From assembly GCA_964236105.1 (NCBI GenBank), contig CAXSBC010000002.1, positions 372,001 to 436,000 on the forward strand: a DNA stretch of 64,000 nucleotides, written 5' to 3'. Made by a program: the position numbers and the translations under genes. Positions 1 through 7,939 of this stretch are shown in pieces. Below the pieces are notes generated by a model. That model was not told the DNA's origin. It did no database searches and worked only from the letters and a program-made list of their open reading frames with translations. Position 1 is the first letter of the stretch; every line of letters begins with the position of its first letter. The stretch is from Lichenicola sp964236105. Lineage in GTDB: Bacteria > Pseudomonadota > Alphaproteobacteria > Acetobacterales > Acetobacteraceae.

Positions 1-655
1 CTACGCGCTGCGCCGTGCGGCACTCGGCGTGATCCGGATCGTGCGGGAGAACCGGCTGCGGCTCGATCTCGACGCGCTGTTCGCCGCCGCGGCGAGCCTG
101 TATCCGGCGCCGCTGTCGGGCAGCGCCGAGCTGGCGCTGCTGCCGGGCTTCATCGGCGAGCGGCTGCGCGTGCAGCTGCGGGCCGAGGGCGCGCGGCACG
201 ACGTGCTGGCGGCGGTGTCTGCGGCCGGGTCGGACCCGGACCTCACCCGCCTGCTGGCCCGGACCGATGCGGTAGCCGCCCTGCTCGGCACCGAGGACGG
301 GCGCAACCTGCTGGTGGCGGCCAGGCGCGCTGCCAACATCCTGCGCATCGAGGAGAAGAAGGACGGGCCGCACGACGCGGCGCCCGACCCTGCTTTGCTG
401 GTGCAGGAGGAGGAGCGCCGGCTGGCGGCAGCGCTCGGCGAGGTGCGGCCGGCGATCGACGCGGCGCTGGCTGCGGAAGAGTACGAGCGCGCCATGGCCG
501 CGATGGCCGGGCTGCGCACGCCGCTCGACCTGTTCTTCGATGCGGTGACGGTGAATGCCGAGGATGCGGGCCTGCGTCGCAACCGGCTCAGGCTGCTGTC
601 GCAGACGCGGGCGACGATGACGCGGATCGCCGACTTCGCCCAGATCGAGGGCTAG
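1..655 (+). CDS. glyS: Glycyl-tRNA synthetase beta subunit, C-terminal part (5' end outside window)
   Basis: The reading frame is open from the window edge (frame 2) to a TAG at 653-655. The encoded C-terminal ~217 residues begin YALRRAALGVIRI, a stretch typical of GlyS just before its DALR-type anticodon-binding region. They end with FDAVTVNAEDAGLRRNRLRL and a helix carrying RATMTRIADFAQIEG, both hallmarks of bacterial GlyS. With GlyQ the enzyme charges tRNA-Gly in the cytoplasm as an alpha2beta2 tetramer; glyQ would be expected just upstream, outside the window. The stop overlaps the 3' end of the convergent oxidoreductase gene by 4 bases, so no intergenic terminator is possible here. Only the truncation by the window limits this call. 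Confidence 0.93.
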   Translation, partial: YALRRAALGVIRIVRENRLRLDLDALFAAAASLYPAPLSGSAELALLPGFIGERLRVQLRAEGARHDVLAAVSAAGSDPDLTRLLARTDAVAALLGTEDGRNLLVAARRAANILRIEEKKDGPHDAAPDPALLVQEEERRLAAALGEVRPAIDAALAAEEYERAMAAMAGLRTPLDLFFDAVTVNAEDAGLRRNRLRLLSQTRATMTRIADFAQIEG

Positions 656-1806
656 GCTCCCGCGGCACCGACCGGCAGCACGCCGCTCCGTCGCAAGGCC
701 GCGTCCGGCACGCGGGTGGCGGCGGCGACCAGGGCCGCCAGCGACGGCCACCGCCGCATGGCCGCCACCGCCACCGGCTGCAGCGGACGCCGCACCGCGC
801 AGAGCGACAGCGCGGCCGCGCCGGCGACCCGGGCGCCGACGTCGCGCCTGATCGCGGCCTGCAGCGCCGATGGCGGGGCGCCCTGCCCGAGCAGCGTCGC
901 CGCCAGTGCCGCGCCGTGCAGGGCGATCGACATGCCGTCGCCGGTGAAGGACGGGATCACCGCGGACTGGTCGCCGAGACGCCAGACGGCGCGGCCCGGC
1001 TCGTCCTCCGCGCCGGCCATGAAGCCGTAGGGGATGCCGGCGATGCTCAGCGGCCGCGACTGCACCGGCTCGGCACCGATGAGCCGACGCCCGAGCAGGG
1101 GCGAATCGTCGCAGGCCGCGCGCAGCACGTCCGGCCAGGTGCCGCCAAGCCGTTGCAGGCGGGAGCGCCGGATCAGCAGGCACAGGGTGGCCTGCGCCTG
1201 CTCGACCAGCTGCAGCCCGGCATAGCCGCCGCCGAACAGCATCAGCTCGACATGGCCCTCGAGGGCGCGGCGCTGCTCCGGCGCCAGGCGCAGATGCAGC
1301 TTGAAGCCGACCAGATCGTCCTGCCGGCCCGGGCCGCGCTTCCAGCCGCGCAGATCGTGCTTGCCGGTGGCGAGGACCGCGTGCGGCGCGTCGATCAGCC
1401 GGCCATCCTCCAGACGCAGCCGGTGTCCGCCCGCGTGCGGCTCCAGCGCCTGCACGCGGCGGCCGCGCAGCAGGCTGGCGCCGGCTTCCGCCGCCTTGCC
1501 GAGCAGCGCCTCGTCCAGCAGCCGGCGGGACAGGCCGATCCCCTGGAACGGCAGCGCGGCCTCGGCGACGGCGCCGCCGGCGCACAGGCGGACGCGACCG
1601 ATCGCGTGTCCGCCCAGGGCCGACGGATCGATGTCGAGCGCCCGCAGATGCAGCACCGCCTCGCGCGACAGGAACTCGCCGCAGACCTTGTCGTGCGCTT
1701 GGGCCTCGCGCTCGATCAGCACCACGCGCCGGCCCTGCAGGGCGGTGCGCGTGGCGAGCGCCGCTCCCGCCAGGCCGCCGCCGATCACCGCGATGTCGGG
1801 GGTCAT
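652..1806 (-). CDS. FAD-dependent oxidoreductase of the type III PKS cluster (geranylgeranyl reductase / aromatic hydroxylase-like)
   Basis: A 384-residue flavoprotein. An N-terminal Rossmann motif (IAVIGGGLAGAALA, residues ~5-18) is followed by an acidic strand end (VLIERE), and a second FAD contact lies near residue 280 (LGDQSAVIPSFTGDGMSIAL). This is the p-hydroxybenzoate hydroxylase / geranylgeranyl reductase fold. The ATG at 1806 overlaps the TGA of the methyltransferase gene (ATGA), which fixes the start and implies translational coupling; an open frame 7 codons longer exists but is disfavoured. It is the last gene of a PKS-methyltransferase-oxidoreductase trio. By analogy with phenolic-lipid clusters it may hydroxylate the aromatic polyketide towards a quinone or reduce an unsaturated chain. 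That role is inference; the flavoprotein assignment is solid. Confidence 0.85.
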   Translation of the reverse strand: MTPDIAVIGGGLAGAALATRTALQGRRVVLIEREAQAHDKVCGEFLSREAVLHLRALDIDPSALGGHAIGRVRLCAGGAVAEAALPFQGIGLSRRLLDEALLGKAAEAGASLLRGRRVQALEPHAGGHRLRLEDGRLIDAPHAVLATGKHDLRGWKRGPGRQDDLVGFKLHLRLAPEQRRALEGHVELMLFGGGYAGLQLVEQAQATLCLLIRRSRLQRLGGTWPDVLRAACDDSPLLGRRLIGAEPVQSRPLSIAGIPYGFMAGAEDEPGRAVWRLGDQSAVIPSFTGDGMSIALHGAALAATLLGQGAPPSALQAAIRRDVGARVAGAAALSLCAVRRPLQPVAVAAMRRWPSLAALVAAATRVPDAALRRSGVLPVGAAGA

Positions 1807-2516
1807 GCCCGCAGGCGGGTCACGCACAGGCGGAACGGCACCCGCCAGCGGATCTGCGCGTCGGTTTCGGCCAGGCCCGCCTGCGACAGCAGCCGGCGCC
1901 AGTCGGACCGCACGAAGGCGCGCGCGATCGAGACCGGGCCGTCATGCTGCACGAAGCGGTGCCAGCCTGCCGCGCGCGACCAGATCCGGAAGCCGGCATG
2001 GGCGAGCCGGTGGCGCTGCAGGTCGTTGACGAACCAGCCGAGCGTCGCCTGCGCCTCCATCCAGCGCAGGAAGCGGACCACCGAGGCATCGTCGAGATGA
2101 TGGGTGAACAGCGAGGAGATGACGACGTCCGGCGGCCGATCGGGCCGGTGGTCGAAGATGTCGGCGGTGACCCAGCGGATCGGCTGGCGGGTGGCGGGCG
2201 CCGCCTCGCCGGCCAGCCGCGCCCAGGGCGACAGGTCGACGCTGGTCATCTCGAGCGCGATGCCGCGGGCCGCCGCCCAGCGGTCGATGCGGCGCAGCGC
2301 GTCGCCGTAGCCGCCGCCGACATCGAGGATGCGCAGCGGGCGGTCCCGCGGCAGGCGATGGCGGGCCTGCGCCAGGAAGCGGAGCGTCGGACGGTAGGCC
2401 AGCGTCAGCCGGTTGACCCGCGACAGCTCCAGCAGGCAGGCGCGGAACTCGTCCGCGCTGCAGGCCGGGTCGTCCATGAGCTCGGGCAGCATGACCCGCT
2501 CGGGCAGGCGGGGCAC
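1803..2516 (-). CDS. Class I SAM-dependent methyltransferase of the type III PKS cluster
   Basis: A 237-residue protein with a clear SAM-binding motif I (RILDVGGGYGD, residues ~62-72), an acidic motif II strand (LEMTSVDLSPWARL) and a post-I segment (DVVISSLFTHHLDD). It begins with the ELMDDP segment common in proteins of this group. The preferred start is a GTG at 2516, 4 bases after the PKS stop; an ATG at 2492 (eight codons in) is the alternative and has a slightly better purine-rich region upstream. The gene sits between the PKS and the FAD enzyme with overlapping or near-touching ends, so it is surely cotranscribed. It probably methylates a hydroxyl or ring position of the polyketide product. 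The substrate cannot be read from sequence. Confidence 0.85.
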   Translation of the reverse strand: MPRLPERVMLPELMDDPACSADEFRACLLELSRVNRLTLAYRPTLRFLAQARHRLPRDRPLRILDVGGGYGDALRRIDRWAAARGIALEMTSVDLSPWARLAGEAAPATRQPIRWVTADIFDHRPDRPPDVVISSLFTHHLDDASVVRFLRWMEAQATLGWFVNDLQRHRLAHAGFRIWSRAAGWHRFVQHDGPVSIARAFVRSDWRRLLSQAGLAETDAQIRWRVPFRLCVTRLRA

Positions 2517-2520
2517 CGGC

Positions 2521-3588
2521 TCAGGCGATCCGGAAGCGCAGGGTTTCCGCCACCAGGCCGGGACCGAACCCCATGGCGATGCCGCTGGCGCCGCGGCGCG
2601 CGGTGCGCATGATCCGGTCGAGCACGAACAGGATGGTGGCCGAGGACATGTTGCCGAAGTCCCGCAGCACGGCGCGCGAATCGGCCAGCGCCTCGGGAGT
2701 GAGACCGAGCGCCGTCTGCACCGCATCCAGCACCGAGCGGCCGCCCGGATGCACCGCCCAGAGTTCCGGCCGCTCGGCGTCGGCGCCGGCGAGGATGCGC
2801 GGCGCGGACCGGGCCAGCCCGGCGCTGATCGCCCCCGGCACCTGTCCCGACAGCACCATGTCGAAGCCGGCATCGCCGATCCGCCAGGTGATCAGCGGCG
2901 CGGTGTCGGGCAGCAGCTCGGCATGGAAGCGCTCGAGCGCCAGCCCGAACGGCTCCGCGGTCACCAGGGACGCCGCACAGCCGTCGGCGAACACCAGGAA
3001 GGACAGCACCTGCTCCAGATCGGGCGTTTCCTGCAGATGCAGCGTGCAGAGTTCCAGGTTGACCAGCAGCACGCGCGAGCCGGGCTCGGAGCGGACGATG
3101 TGGCGGGCGAGCTTGAGCGCGTTGAACGCGGCGTAGCAGCCCATGAAGCCGACCAGGGTGCGCTCGACCGACGGCTTCAGGCCGAGTGCGCGGGTCAGCT
3201 GCAGGTCGAGCCCGGGCGCGTAGAAGCCGGTGCAGGAGGTGACCACGAGATGGGTCACGTCGCGCAGGCGGGCATCGGCGCCGAGCCGGTCGACCGCCGT
3301 CAGCGCCAGCGGCAGCGCCGCCGCCTCGTAGCGGGCCATGCGCGCGGCGGAGCCGGGGAACCCGCCCAGCCGGTAGAAGCCGTCGCCATCGAACGTCTGC
3401 CCGGCCGGCTCGATCGCCGGCCGGAGGGTGGAATAGCGGTGGGCGATGCCACTGCGCTCGGCCATCCGGCCGAACACGCGTCGCAGGCGGTCGTTCGGCA
3501 GCAGCATGGAGGCGAACGAGACGAACATGCCGTGCACGTCGTGGGCCGGCACGCTGGTGCCGATCCGGTTGAGGAAGGCGTCCGTCAT
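2521..3588 (-). CDS. Type III polyketide synthase (chalcone/stilbene synthase-like)
   Basis: A 355-residue ketosynthase homodimer-type enzyme of normal length for the family. The catalytic triad is visible: Cys119 in VVTSCTGFYAPGLD, His280 in WAVHPGGRS and Asn313 in DFGNMSSATILF. The C-terminal loop GFGPGLVAETLRF closes the active site. Type III PKSs extend a CoA- or ACP-bound starter with malonyl-CoA and cyclise it to alkylresorcinols, alkylpyrones or similar products. The start is the ATG at 3588 preceded by GAGGACGG ~10 bases upstream; the frame continues 32 codons further upstream without family-like sequence. It is the first gene of a three-gene minus-strand cluster with a methyltransferase and a flavoprotein. 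Starter and product are unknown. Confidence 0.93.
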   Translation of the reverse strand: MTDAFLNRIGTSVPAHDVHGMFVSFASMLLPNDRLRRVFGRMAERSGIAHRYSTLRPAIEPAGQTFDGDGFYRLGGFPGSAARMARYEAAALPLALTAVDRLGADARLRDVTHLVVTSCTGFYAPGLDLQLTRALGLKPSVERTLVGFMGCYAAFNALKLARHIVRSEPGSRVLLVNLELCTLHLQETPDLEQVLSFLVFADGCAASLVTAEPFGLALERFHAELLPDTAPLITWRIGDAGFDMVLSGQVPGAISAGLARSAPRILAGADAERPELWAVHPGGRSVLDAVQTALGLTPEALADSRAVLRDFGNMSSATILFVLDRIMRTARRGASGIAMGFGPGLVAETLRFRIA

Positions 3589-3669
3589 CCGATCATCCGT
3601 CCTCAAGCCGGGCGGCGCGCCGATGGCGGCCAGCCTCCCCGATGCCGAGACATCGTATGTCGCACGGGC

Positions 3670-3686
3670 CGGTGCAACCGGCACCG
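3670..3686 (-). terminator. Weak hairpin downstream of the DUF885 gene
   Basis: Six perfectly paired bases, CGGTGC (3670-3675) and GCACCG (3681-3686), around a 5-base loop, 49 bases past the stop of the DUF885 gene and upstream of the PKS cluster. There is no U-tract. It may separate the two minus-strand units, but could equally be chance in GC-rich DNA. Confidence 0.22.
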
Positions 3687-3734
3687 CGCCGGCAACGCCG
3701 GAATGACGTGCCGGCCGGCGGCGATCCGGCGGCG

Positions 3735-5450
3735 CTAGAGCAGTGGCGCGTCGCGGCCGGTCAGCTCGCGGCGGATGATCTTCATCGGCACCAGCCCGGC
3801 GCCGAGCAGCCCGTCATGGAAGCGGGTCAGCGAGAACGCCGCACCCTGGCTCTGCTGCAGGTCGGCCCGCAGATGCAGGATCATCAGCTTGCCGAGCGTG
3901 TAGGAGTAATAGCCGGGATCCTCGGTGCCGCGTCGCGCCTCCTTGTAGGCCGAGACCGGCGACTGGAAGCACTCGGTCTGCATCAGCCTGGTGGCCTCGG
4001 CCAGGCTCATGCCGCCCGCATGCAGGCCGAAGGCGTCGACCAGACGGCAATCGCGCAGCAGCGCGTCCTGCAGCTGCATCAGCCGTATCTTCGGGTCGCC
4101 GCCGCCAAAGCCCTGATCGACCATCATCTGCTCGGAATAATGCGCCCAGCCCTCGGTGGTGGCGTAGGACGCCGCCGCCTTGCGGATCAGCGACCACTCG
4201 GGATGCGCGCGCAGCGTCAGGCCCTGCACGAAGTGGCCGGGCATCGCCTCGTGCGCGGTGGTGATCTCGAGCTCCGGCCGGTTGAAGTCGCCCAGCACCT
4301 GCTCGACCTGCTCGGGCGTGAAGCTGCCCGATGGCGGGGTGATGTCGTAGAACGAGGTCAGCCCGTGGGCGCTGGTCTCGAACGCGCCCGGCCAGTCCAT
4401 CGCCGCGGTGATCAGCGCGCGCTGGAACGCGGGAGTCGGGATCACCGTCGGCAGCGTCATCGCCGGCAGGGTGACGATCCGGTGCGAGACCACGAAGTCC
4501 TGCAGCCCCTTGAGCTGCTCGGTCGCGGTGGCGACGAGCTGGTCGGCAGGCGGATGGTCGTGACGCACCAGCACCAGGCTGTCGGCCGGATGGTCCTTGT
4601 CGAGGCGGCGCTCGATGTCGAGAAAGGCGGCCTTGTCCCGGGCCAGCTGCGCGCGGCCGGCGGCGAGCACGGTCTCGATCGGCACGTCGACCAGGTCGGC
4701 CGCGAGCAGGCCGCGCATGACCTCGGGCCCGAGCACGAAGCTGCCGGTGGCCTTCAGCCCGGCAAGGGCCGCCCTGTAGCGCGTCAGCGCGTCCAGCGTC
4801 GCCCGGGTCGATGCCGCGAGCTGGTCCTGCAGGCCGGTGTCGCGCACGCCGGCAAACGCCAGCGGCACGTCCTTGCCGATGAAGTCGAACGAGCCGTCCA
4901 GATCCTCGCGCGCGATGTCGAGGAACACCTGCGGCACGTCGGCGAGCTGTGCCGGCGCCAGCGCCAGCATCGCCGGGATCGCCCGCTCGCGCGCGATCGC
5001 CGCACGCATGCGCTCGGGGAGCGGCGCGTAGTCGCGGTCGATCAGCCCATAGACGGCGTTCGTCGCCAGCGAGACGTAGCTGTCGGGATCGTGCCGGTAC
5101 GGCCGGATGCGCTCGTTCTGCAGCAGCCCGCGGCCGATCGCGGCCGCCAGCACGTCGCGCTCGTCGCGCTGGCGCGGGGCCAGGCCCGCGGTGGGCAGCC
5201 GCGCGACCTCGTCCTGCTCGACGTGCAGGCGCCGGCTCTGCGCGTCGATGGCGGCGAGGGACACGTCGTCGAGCCTGCCGTCGCCGGCATGCAGGCCGAG
5301 CTGGGTCGCAGCGACCGGGGCCGCCGCCCAGTCGGCGCGATAATGCGCGGCGGCGAGGTCGGCCAGACTGGCAGCCTCGGCCGACTGGCAGCCCATCAGC
5401 AGCAACGCAACACCGAGCGCGGTCGATCGAAGCAGGGAGTGTCGGCTCAT
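3735..5450 (-). CDS. DUF885 family lipoprotein, putative metallopeptidase-like protein
   Basis: A 571-residue protein with a lipoprotein signal peptide: a hydrophobic stretch at residues 6-20 ends in LLLMGC, so Cys21 should be lipidated. It is therefore exported and membrane-anchored. The C-terminal half carries HEAMPGH (residues 400-406) followed by TTEGWAHYSEQMM, the conserved DUF885 signature that resembles an HExxxxH-type zinc site of peptidases. The full-length match to the family (about 570-600 residues) supports an intact gene. The start is the ATG at 5450, just ahead of the basic n-region. It stands alone on the minus strand, divergent from the DUF1264 gene. Peptidase activity is inferred from the motif. 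Confidence 0.85.
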   Translation of the reverse strand: MSRHSLLRSTALGVALLLMGCQSAEAASLADLAAAHYRADWAAAPVAATQLGLHAGDGRLDDVSLAAIDAQSRRLHVEQDEVARLPTAGLAPRQRDERDVLAAAIGRGLLQNERIRPYRHDPDSYVSLATNAVYGLIDRDYAPLPERMRAAIARERAIPAMLALAPAQLADVPQVFLDIAREDLDGSFDFIGKDVPLAFAGVRDTGLQDQLAASTRATLDALTRYRAALAGLKATGSFVLGPEVMRGLLAADLVDVPIETVLAAGRAQLARDKAAFLDIERRLDKDHPADSLVLVRHDHPPADQLVATATEQLKGLQDFVVSHRIVTLPAMTLPTVIPTPAFQRALITAAMDWPGAFETSAHGLTSFYDITPPSGSFTPEQVEQVLGDFNRPELEITTAHEAMPGHFVQGLTLRAHPEWSLIRKAAASYATTEGWAHYSEQMMVDQGFGGGDPKIRLMQLQDALLRDCRLVDAFGLHAGGMSLAEATRLMQTECFQSPVSAYKEARRGTEDPGYYSYTLGKLMILHLRADLQQSQGAAFSLTRFHDGLLGAGLVPMKIIRRELTGRDAPLL

Positions 5451-5545
5451 GCCCGCAACGATATCGGGGAAGGCGGGACCCAGGAAGTGTTCGAACGATC
5501 CGGATGCCGGGCACGTTCGATGTCGCGCACCCGGAGACCGCCCGC

Positions 5546-6331
5546 ATGAGCCTGCTGCACACCCTCACCTGCCGACGTTGCCTCGGCCGCTCGGCCCTGA
5601 AGGCGGCGGCGGCGGTCCCGTTCGCCGCCCTTGCCGTCCGCCAGGCAGTGGCCAGCGACACCGCGCCGGTGCCGGGCGCGCCGGTCACGATGCACAGCCA
5701 TATCCTGGACAGCGCCGCCGACGCGCTGCAGTTGAAGCGGCCGATCGACGCGATGAGCGCGTTCCTGAACGGCTTTCACTTCTATGCCGACGACATGGGC
5801 CGGCAGGTGGAGGCGAACCACTTCTGCACGCACCTGACGGAGGATTTCCATCAGTGCGTGATCTACGACTCCAACCGGTCGGACGCGAAGCTGATCGGCA
5901 TCGAGTACATCGTCAGCGCGCGGATCTTCCGCACGCTGCCCGACGCGGAGCGCCGGCTCTGGCACAGCCACGACTACGAGGTGCGCTCGGGCGAGCTGAT
6001 CGCGCCTGACGTGCCGGAAGCCGCCGGGCATGCGGTGATGCGGGATCTGGTCGGGACGTACGGCAAGACCTGGCACACCTGGCAGATCGACGCCTCGCCG
6101 CACTTCCCGATGGGAATCCCGCAGCTGATGATGGGCTTCGTGAAGGACGGACAGGTGGACCAGGCCAAGCTCGCCGATCGCGACCGGCGGTTCGGCGTCT
6201 CGACGGCGACCCTGCGCCGCGACCGCGGCGACATCGCCGAGCCCGTCCCGGTGCCGGGCGCCAATGCCTGGCAGAGCGGCCGGGTGATGCAGCTCCGGCT
6301 GGAAGAGGTGGCGGTGCGCAATCTGCGCTGA
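5546..6331 (+). CDS. DUF1264 (oil-body-associated-protein-like) exported protein
   Basis: A 261-residue protein with an N-terminal twin-arginine-like signal (R10-R11 in TCRRCLGRSALK, then a hydrophobic Ala-rich segment ending AVRQAVAS), so Tat export to the periplasm is likely. The mature part matches the DUF1264/OBAP family closely: NGFHFYADDMGRQVEANHFC, LTEDFHQCVIYDSN, IGIEYIVS, LWHSHDYEV and YGKTWHTWQID, rich in conserved His and Cys. The ATG at 5546 has GGAG nine bases upstream. An in-frame ATG at 5504 would add 14 residues and spoil the signal peptide. The family is known mainly from plants (oil-body proteins) and is scattered in bacteria; no biochemical function is established. Confidence 0.88.
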   Translation: MSLLHTLTCRRCLGRSALKAAAAVPFAALAVRQAVASDTAPVPGAPVTMHSHILDSAADALQLKRPIDAMSAFLNGFHFYADDMGRQVEANHFCTHLTEDFHQCVIYDSNRSDAKLIGIEYIVSARIFRTLPDAERRLWHSHDYEVRSGELIAPDVPEAAGHAVMRDLVGTYGKTWHTWQIDASPHFPMGIPQLMMGFVKDGQVDQAKLADRDRRFGVSTATLRRDRGDIAEPVPVPGANAWQSGRVMQLRLEEVAVRNLR

Positions 6332-6361
6332 CCCGCCGCCCGGCGGGCGGTCCGGCGTCCG

Positions 6362-6697
6362 TCAGACGGTGGCGGTCGGCGCGGCCCCTGCTTGCATCGA
6401 TCGCAGGAGCTGATGCTGCTCCCAGCTCATGACGCGGCGCACGATGGTCCGCAGGGTGAGGATCGCCAGGAAGATCCCGATCTGCGACCAGCTGTGGATC
6501 TCGATGGTCTTGAGCAGCGACGCCGCGGTCTTCAGGCTGAGCCCCCACAGCGCGCCTTCGATCACCAGCAGACGGACCCGCACCGGATCCCGCGTCCTCG
6601 CCAGCTCGGCCAGTGCCGCGATGCAGTAGCCGACGATGAGCAGCGCGCCCGCAAGCTCGATCAGCGCGATGAGCAGCGACGACGCGTCAGCCCGCAT
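6362..6697 (-). CDS. Small DUF1622-like membrane protein (second of a tandem pair)
   Basis: A 111-residue protein with about three hydrophobic segments (residues ~6-28, ~44-62, ~70-88). It shares the plan of its upstream neighbour: an N-terminal helix, an R-V-R-L-rich loop before a second helix, and a third helix followed by a charged tail (GIFLAILTLRTIVRRVM against QLAAIVVLRTVLNYFLQ in the neighbour). It overlaps that gene by 11 bases and is almost certainly cotranslated with it. The likeness suggests an ancient duplication and possibly a heteromeric membrane complex. No enzymatic motif is visible. Confidence 0.7.
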   Translation of the reverse strand: MRADASSLLIALIELAGALLIVGYCIAALAELARTRDPVRVRLLVIEGALWGLSLKTAASLLKTIEIHSWSQIGIFLAILTLRTIVRRVMSWEQHQLLRSMQAGAAPTATV

Positions 6698-7070
6698 CGG
6701 CCGGCGCCGGACGTCTTGCTTCCGCCTTGTCGATCTCCTGCTGCAGGAAGTAGTTCAGGACGGTCCGCAGCACGACGATCGCGGCGAGCTGGCCGATCTC
6801 GTTCCAGGTGGGCGCCACCGCGGTGCGCAGGATGTCGGCGGCCAGCTCGAACTCCAGCGCCACGGCGAGCCAGCGGCCCAGACGCAGGCGAACCGCCTCC
6901 TTCGCATCCTGCTGCCCGCGACCGGCAACACCGGCACCGGGTGACCGTGCCGGCACGAACAGCATCAGGGAGCGGAGGGTGGCCTCGATGGCCGCGAGGC
7001 CGATGACGATCGCCGCCGCCGCTTCCACGCCGGACGCAAGCCAGATCGTCAGGAGCTTGAAGAAGATCAT
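6687..7070 (-). CDS. DUF1622 family membrane protein
   Basis: A 127-residue protein with three predicted membrane helices and the DUF1622 core VRLRLGRWLAVALEFELAAD followed by ILRTAVAPTWNEIGQLAAIV and LRTVLNYFLQQEI. The conserved Arg/Glu within or next to helices is characteristic of the family, whose function is unknown. It is the first gene of a two-gene minus-strand unit with the smaller related protein, overlapping it by 11 bases. The start at 7070 begins directly with the first hydrophobic segment (IFFKLLTIWLASGVEAAAAI). Confidence 0.8.
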   Translation of the reverse strand: MIFFKLLTIWLASGVEAAAAIVIGLAAIEATLRSLMLFVPARSPGAGVAGRGQQDAKEAVRLRLGRWLAVALEFELAADILRTAVAPTWNEIGQLAAIVVLRTVLNYFLQQEIDKAEARRPAPADAG

Positions 7071-7210
7071 CGAGGCCGTTCCACGCCAGCCGCGCCATCA
7101 GGCGATGGCCGCGGTTCGTCGGCATCGCGGTTGATGGGTGCCGGTCGCGGCCGGAGTCCGGGACGCCGACGATGTGCCACGGCACCTGCCGGTATCGTCA
7201 AGCCGACGGC

Positions 7211-7237
7211 GGCCCGGCCGCGCGAGGCGGCCGGGCC
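7211..7237 (-). terminator. Strong hairpin downstream of infC
   Basis: Perfect 11-bp stem: GGCCCGGCCGC (7211-7221) and GCGGCCGGGCC (7227-7237) with a 5-base loop, 26 bases past the infC stop. No clear U-run follows, as is common in very GC-rich alphaproteobacteria. It probably ends the thrS-infC transcript. Confidence 0.55.
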
Positions 7238-7263
7238 ATCCGGTCGATGTCGACGGATGCCGC

Positions 7264-7800
7264 TCAGCGCGGCGAGAGCACCATGATCATCTGGCGGTTC
7301 TCCATGCGGGGCATCTGCTCGACCTTGGCGCGCTCGTCCATGTCGCCGCGGATGCGCTCGAGCACCTTCACGCCGAGATCCTGATGCGCCATCTCGCGGC
7401 CACGGAAACGCAGCGTCACCTTGACCTTGTCGCCCTCCTCGATGAAGGACTTCATCGCGCGCATCTTAACCTGGTAGTCATTCTCGTCGATGTTCGGACG
7501 AACCTTGACCTCCTTGATCTCAATGACCTTCTGCTTCTTCCGCGCCTCGTTCTTCTTCTTCTGCTGCTCGTACTTGAACTTGCCGTAGTCGAGGATCTTG
7601 ACGACCGGCGGTTCGGCGTTCGGGCTGATCTCCAGAAGGTCGAGGCCCACGGAAAAGGCGCGCTGCATCGCGTCGCGCGTCGTCATCACACCCTGCATCT
7701 CGCCTTCCTCATCGATCAGGCGGACGCTGGGGACGCGGATCTCTTCGTTGACGCGGGGGCCCTCGCGGGTCGGCGCTGCCTGCATCGGGGGTCTGGCTAT
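7264..7800 (-). CDS. infC: Translation initiation factor IF-3, probable ATA start
   Basis: A 178-residue protein with the full IF-3 pattern: GPRVNEEIRVPSVRLID at the start of the N domain, the linker rich in KYEQQKKKNEARKKQK, then IEIKEVKVRPNIDENDY and the C-domain KSFIEEGDKVKVTLRFRGREMAH. IF-3 binds the 30S subunit and checks start-codon pairing. There is no ATG, GTG or TTG with a good ribosome-binding site. An ATA at 7800 lies 7 bases after a perfect AGGAG, and an internal ATG at 7785 lacks a Shine-Dalgarno. Rare start codons are a known device in infC, because IF-3 rejects them and so represses its own synthesis. thrS lies upstream on the same strand. Confidence 0.93.
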   Translation of the reverse strand: MARPPMQAAPTREGPRVNEEIRVPSVRLIDEEGEMQGVMTTRDAMQRAFSVGLDLLEISPNAEPPVVKILDYGKFKYEQQKKKNEARKKQKVIEIKEVKVRPNIDENDYQVKMRAMKSFIEEGDKVKVTLRFRGREMAHQDLGVKVLERIRGDMDERAKVEQMPRMENRQMIMVLSPR

Positions 7801-7813
7801 CTGACTGCTCCTG
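7798..7813 (-). promoter_or_regulatory. Ribosome binding site deciding the ATA start of infC
   Basis: On the minus strand AGGAG is followed by seven bases and ATA. This spacing is ideal, whereas the in-frame ATG 15 bases downstream has no purine-rich sequence before it. It supports IF-3 autocontrol through a non-canonical start. Confidence 0.65.
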
Positions 7814-7939
7814 TCGCTGTTGAACGGGTCGTTACGTTGCGCGCACGGATGGTGCAACCGCAACGCCCATGATTACCACGCAAAACGCCGCGACACCCCG
7901 GCCTGCACGCAACACAGCTGCGTGGCCAAAGCACGGCAC

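Noticed and set aside
3642..5549. Very long open frame on the plus strand opposite the DUF885 gene
   Set aside because: Gln/Arg/Ala/Gly-rich translation without domains; it mirrors a clear gene and is a GC-driven shadow. The same holds for the long antisense frames at 20239-22488, 23504-27127, 29538-32138 and 39516-44330.
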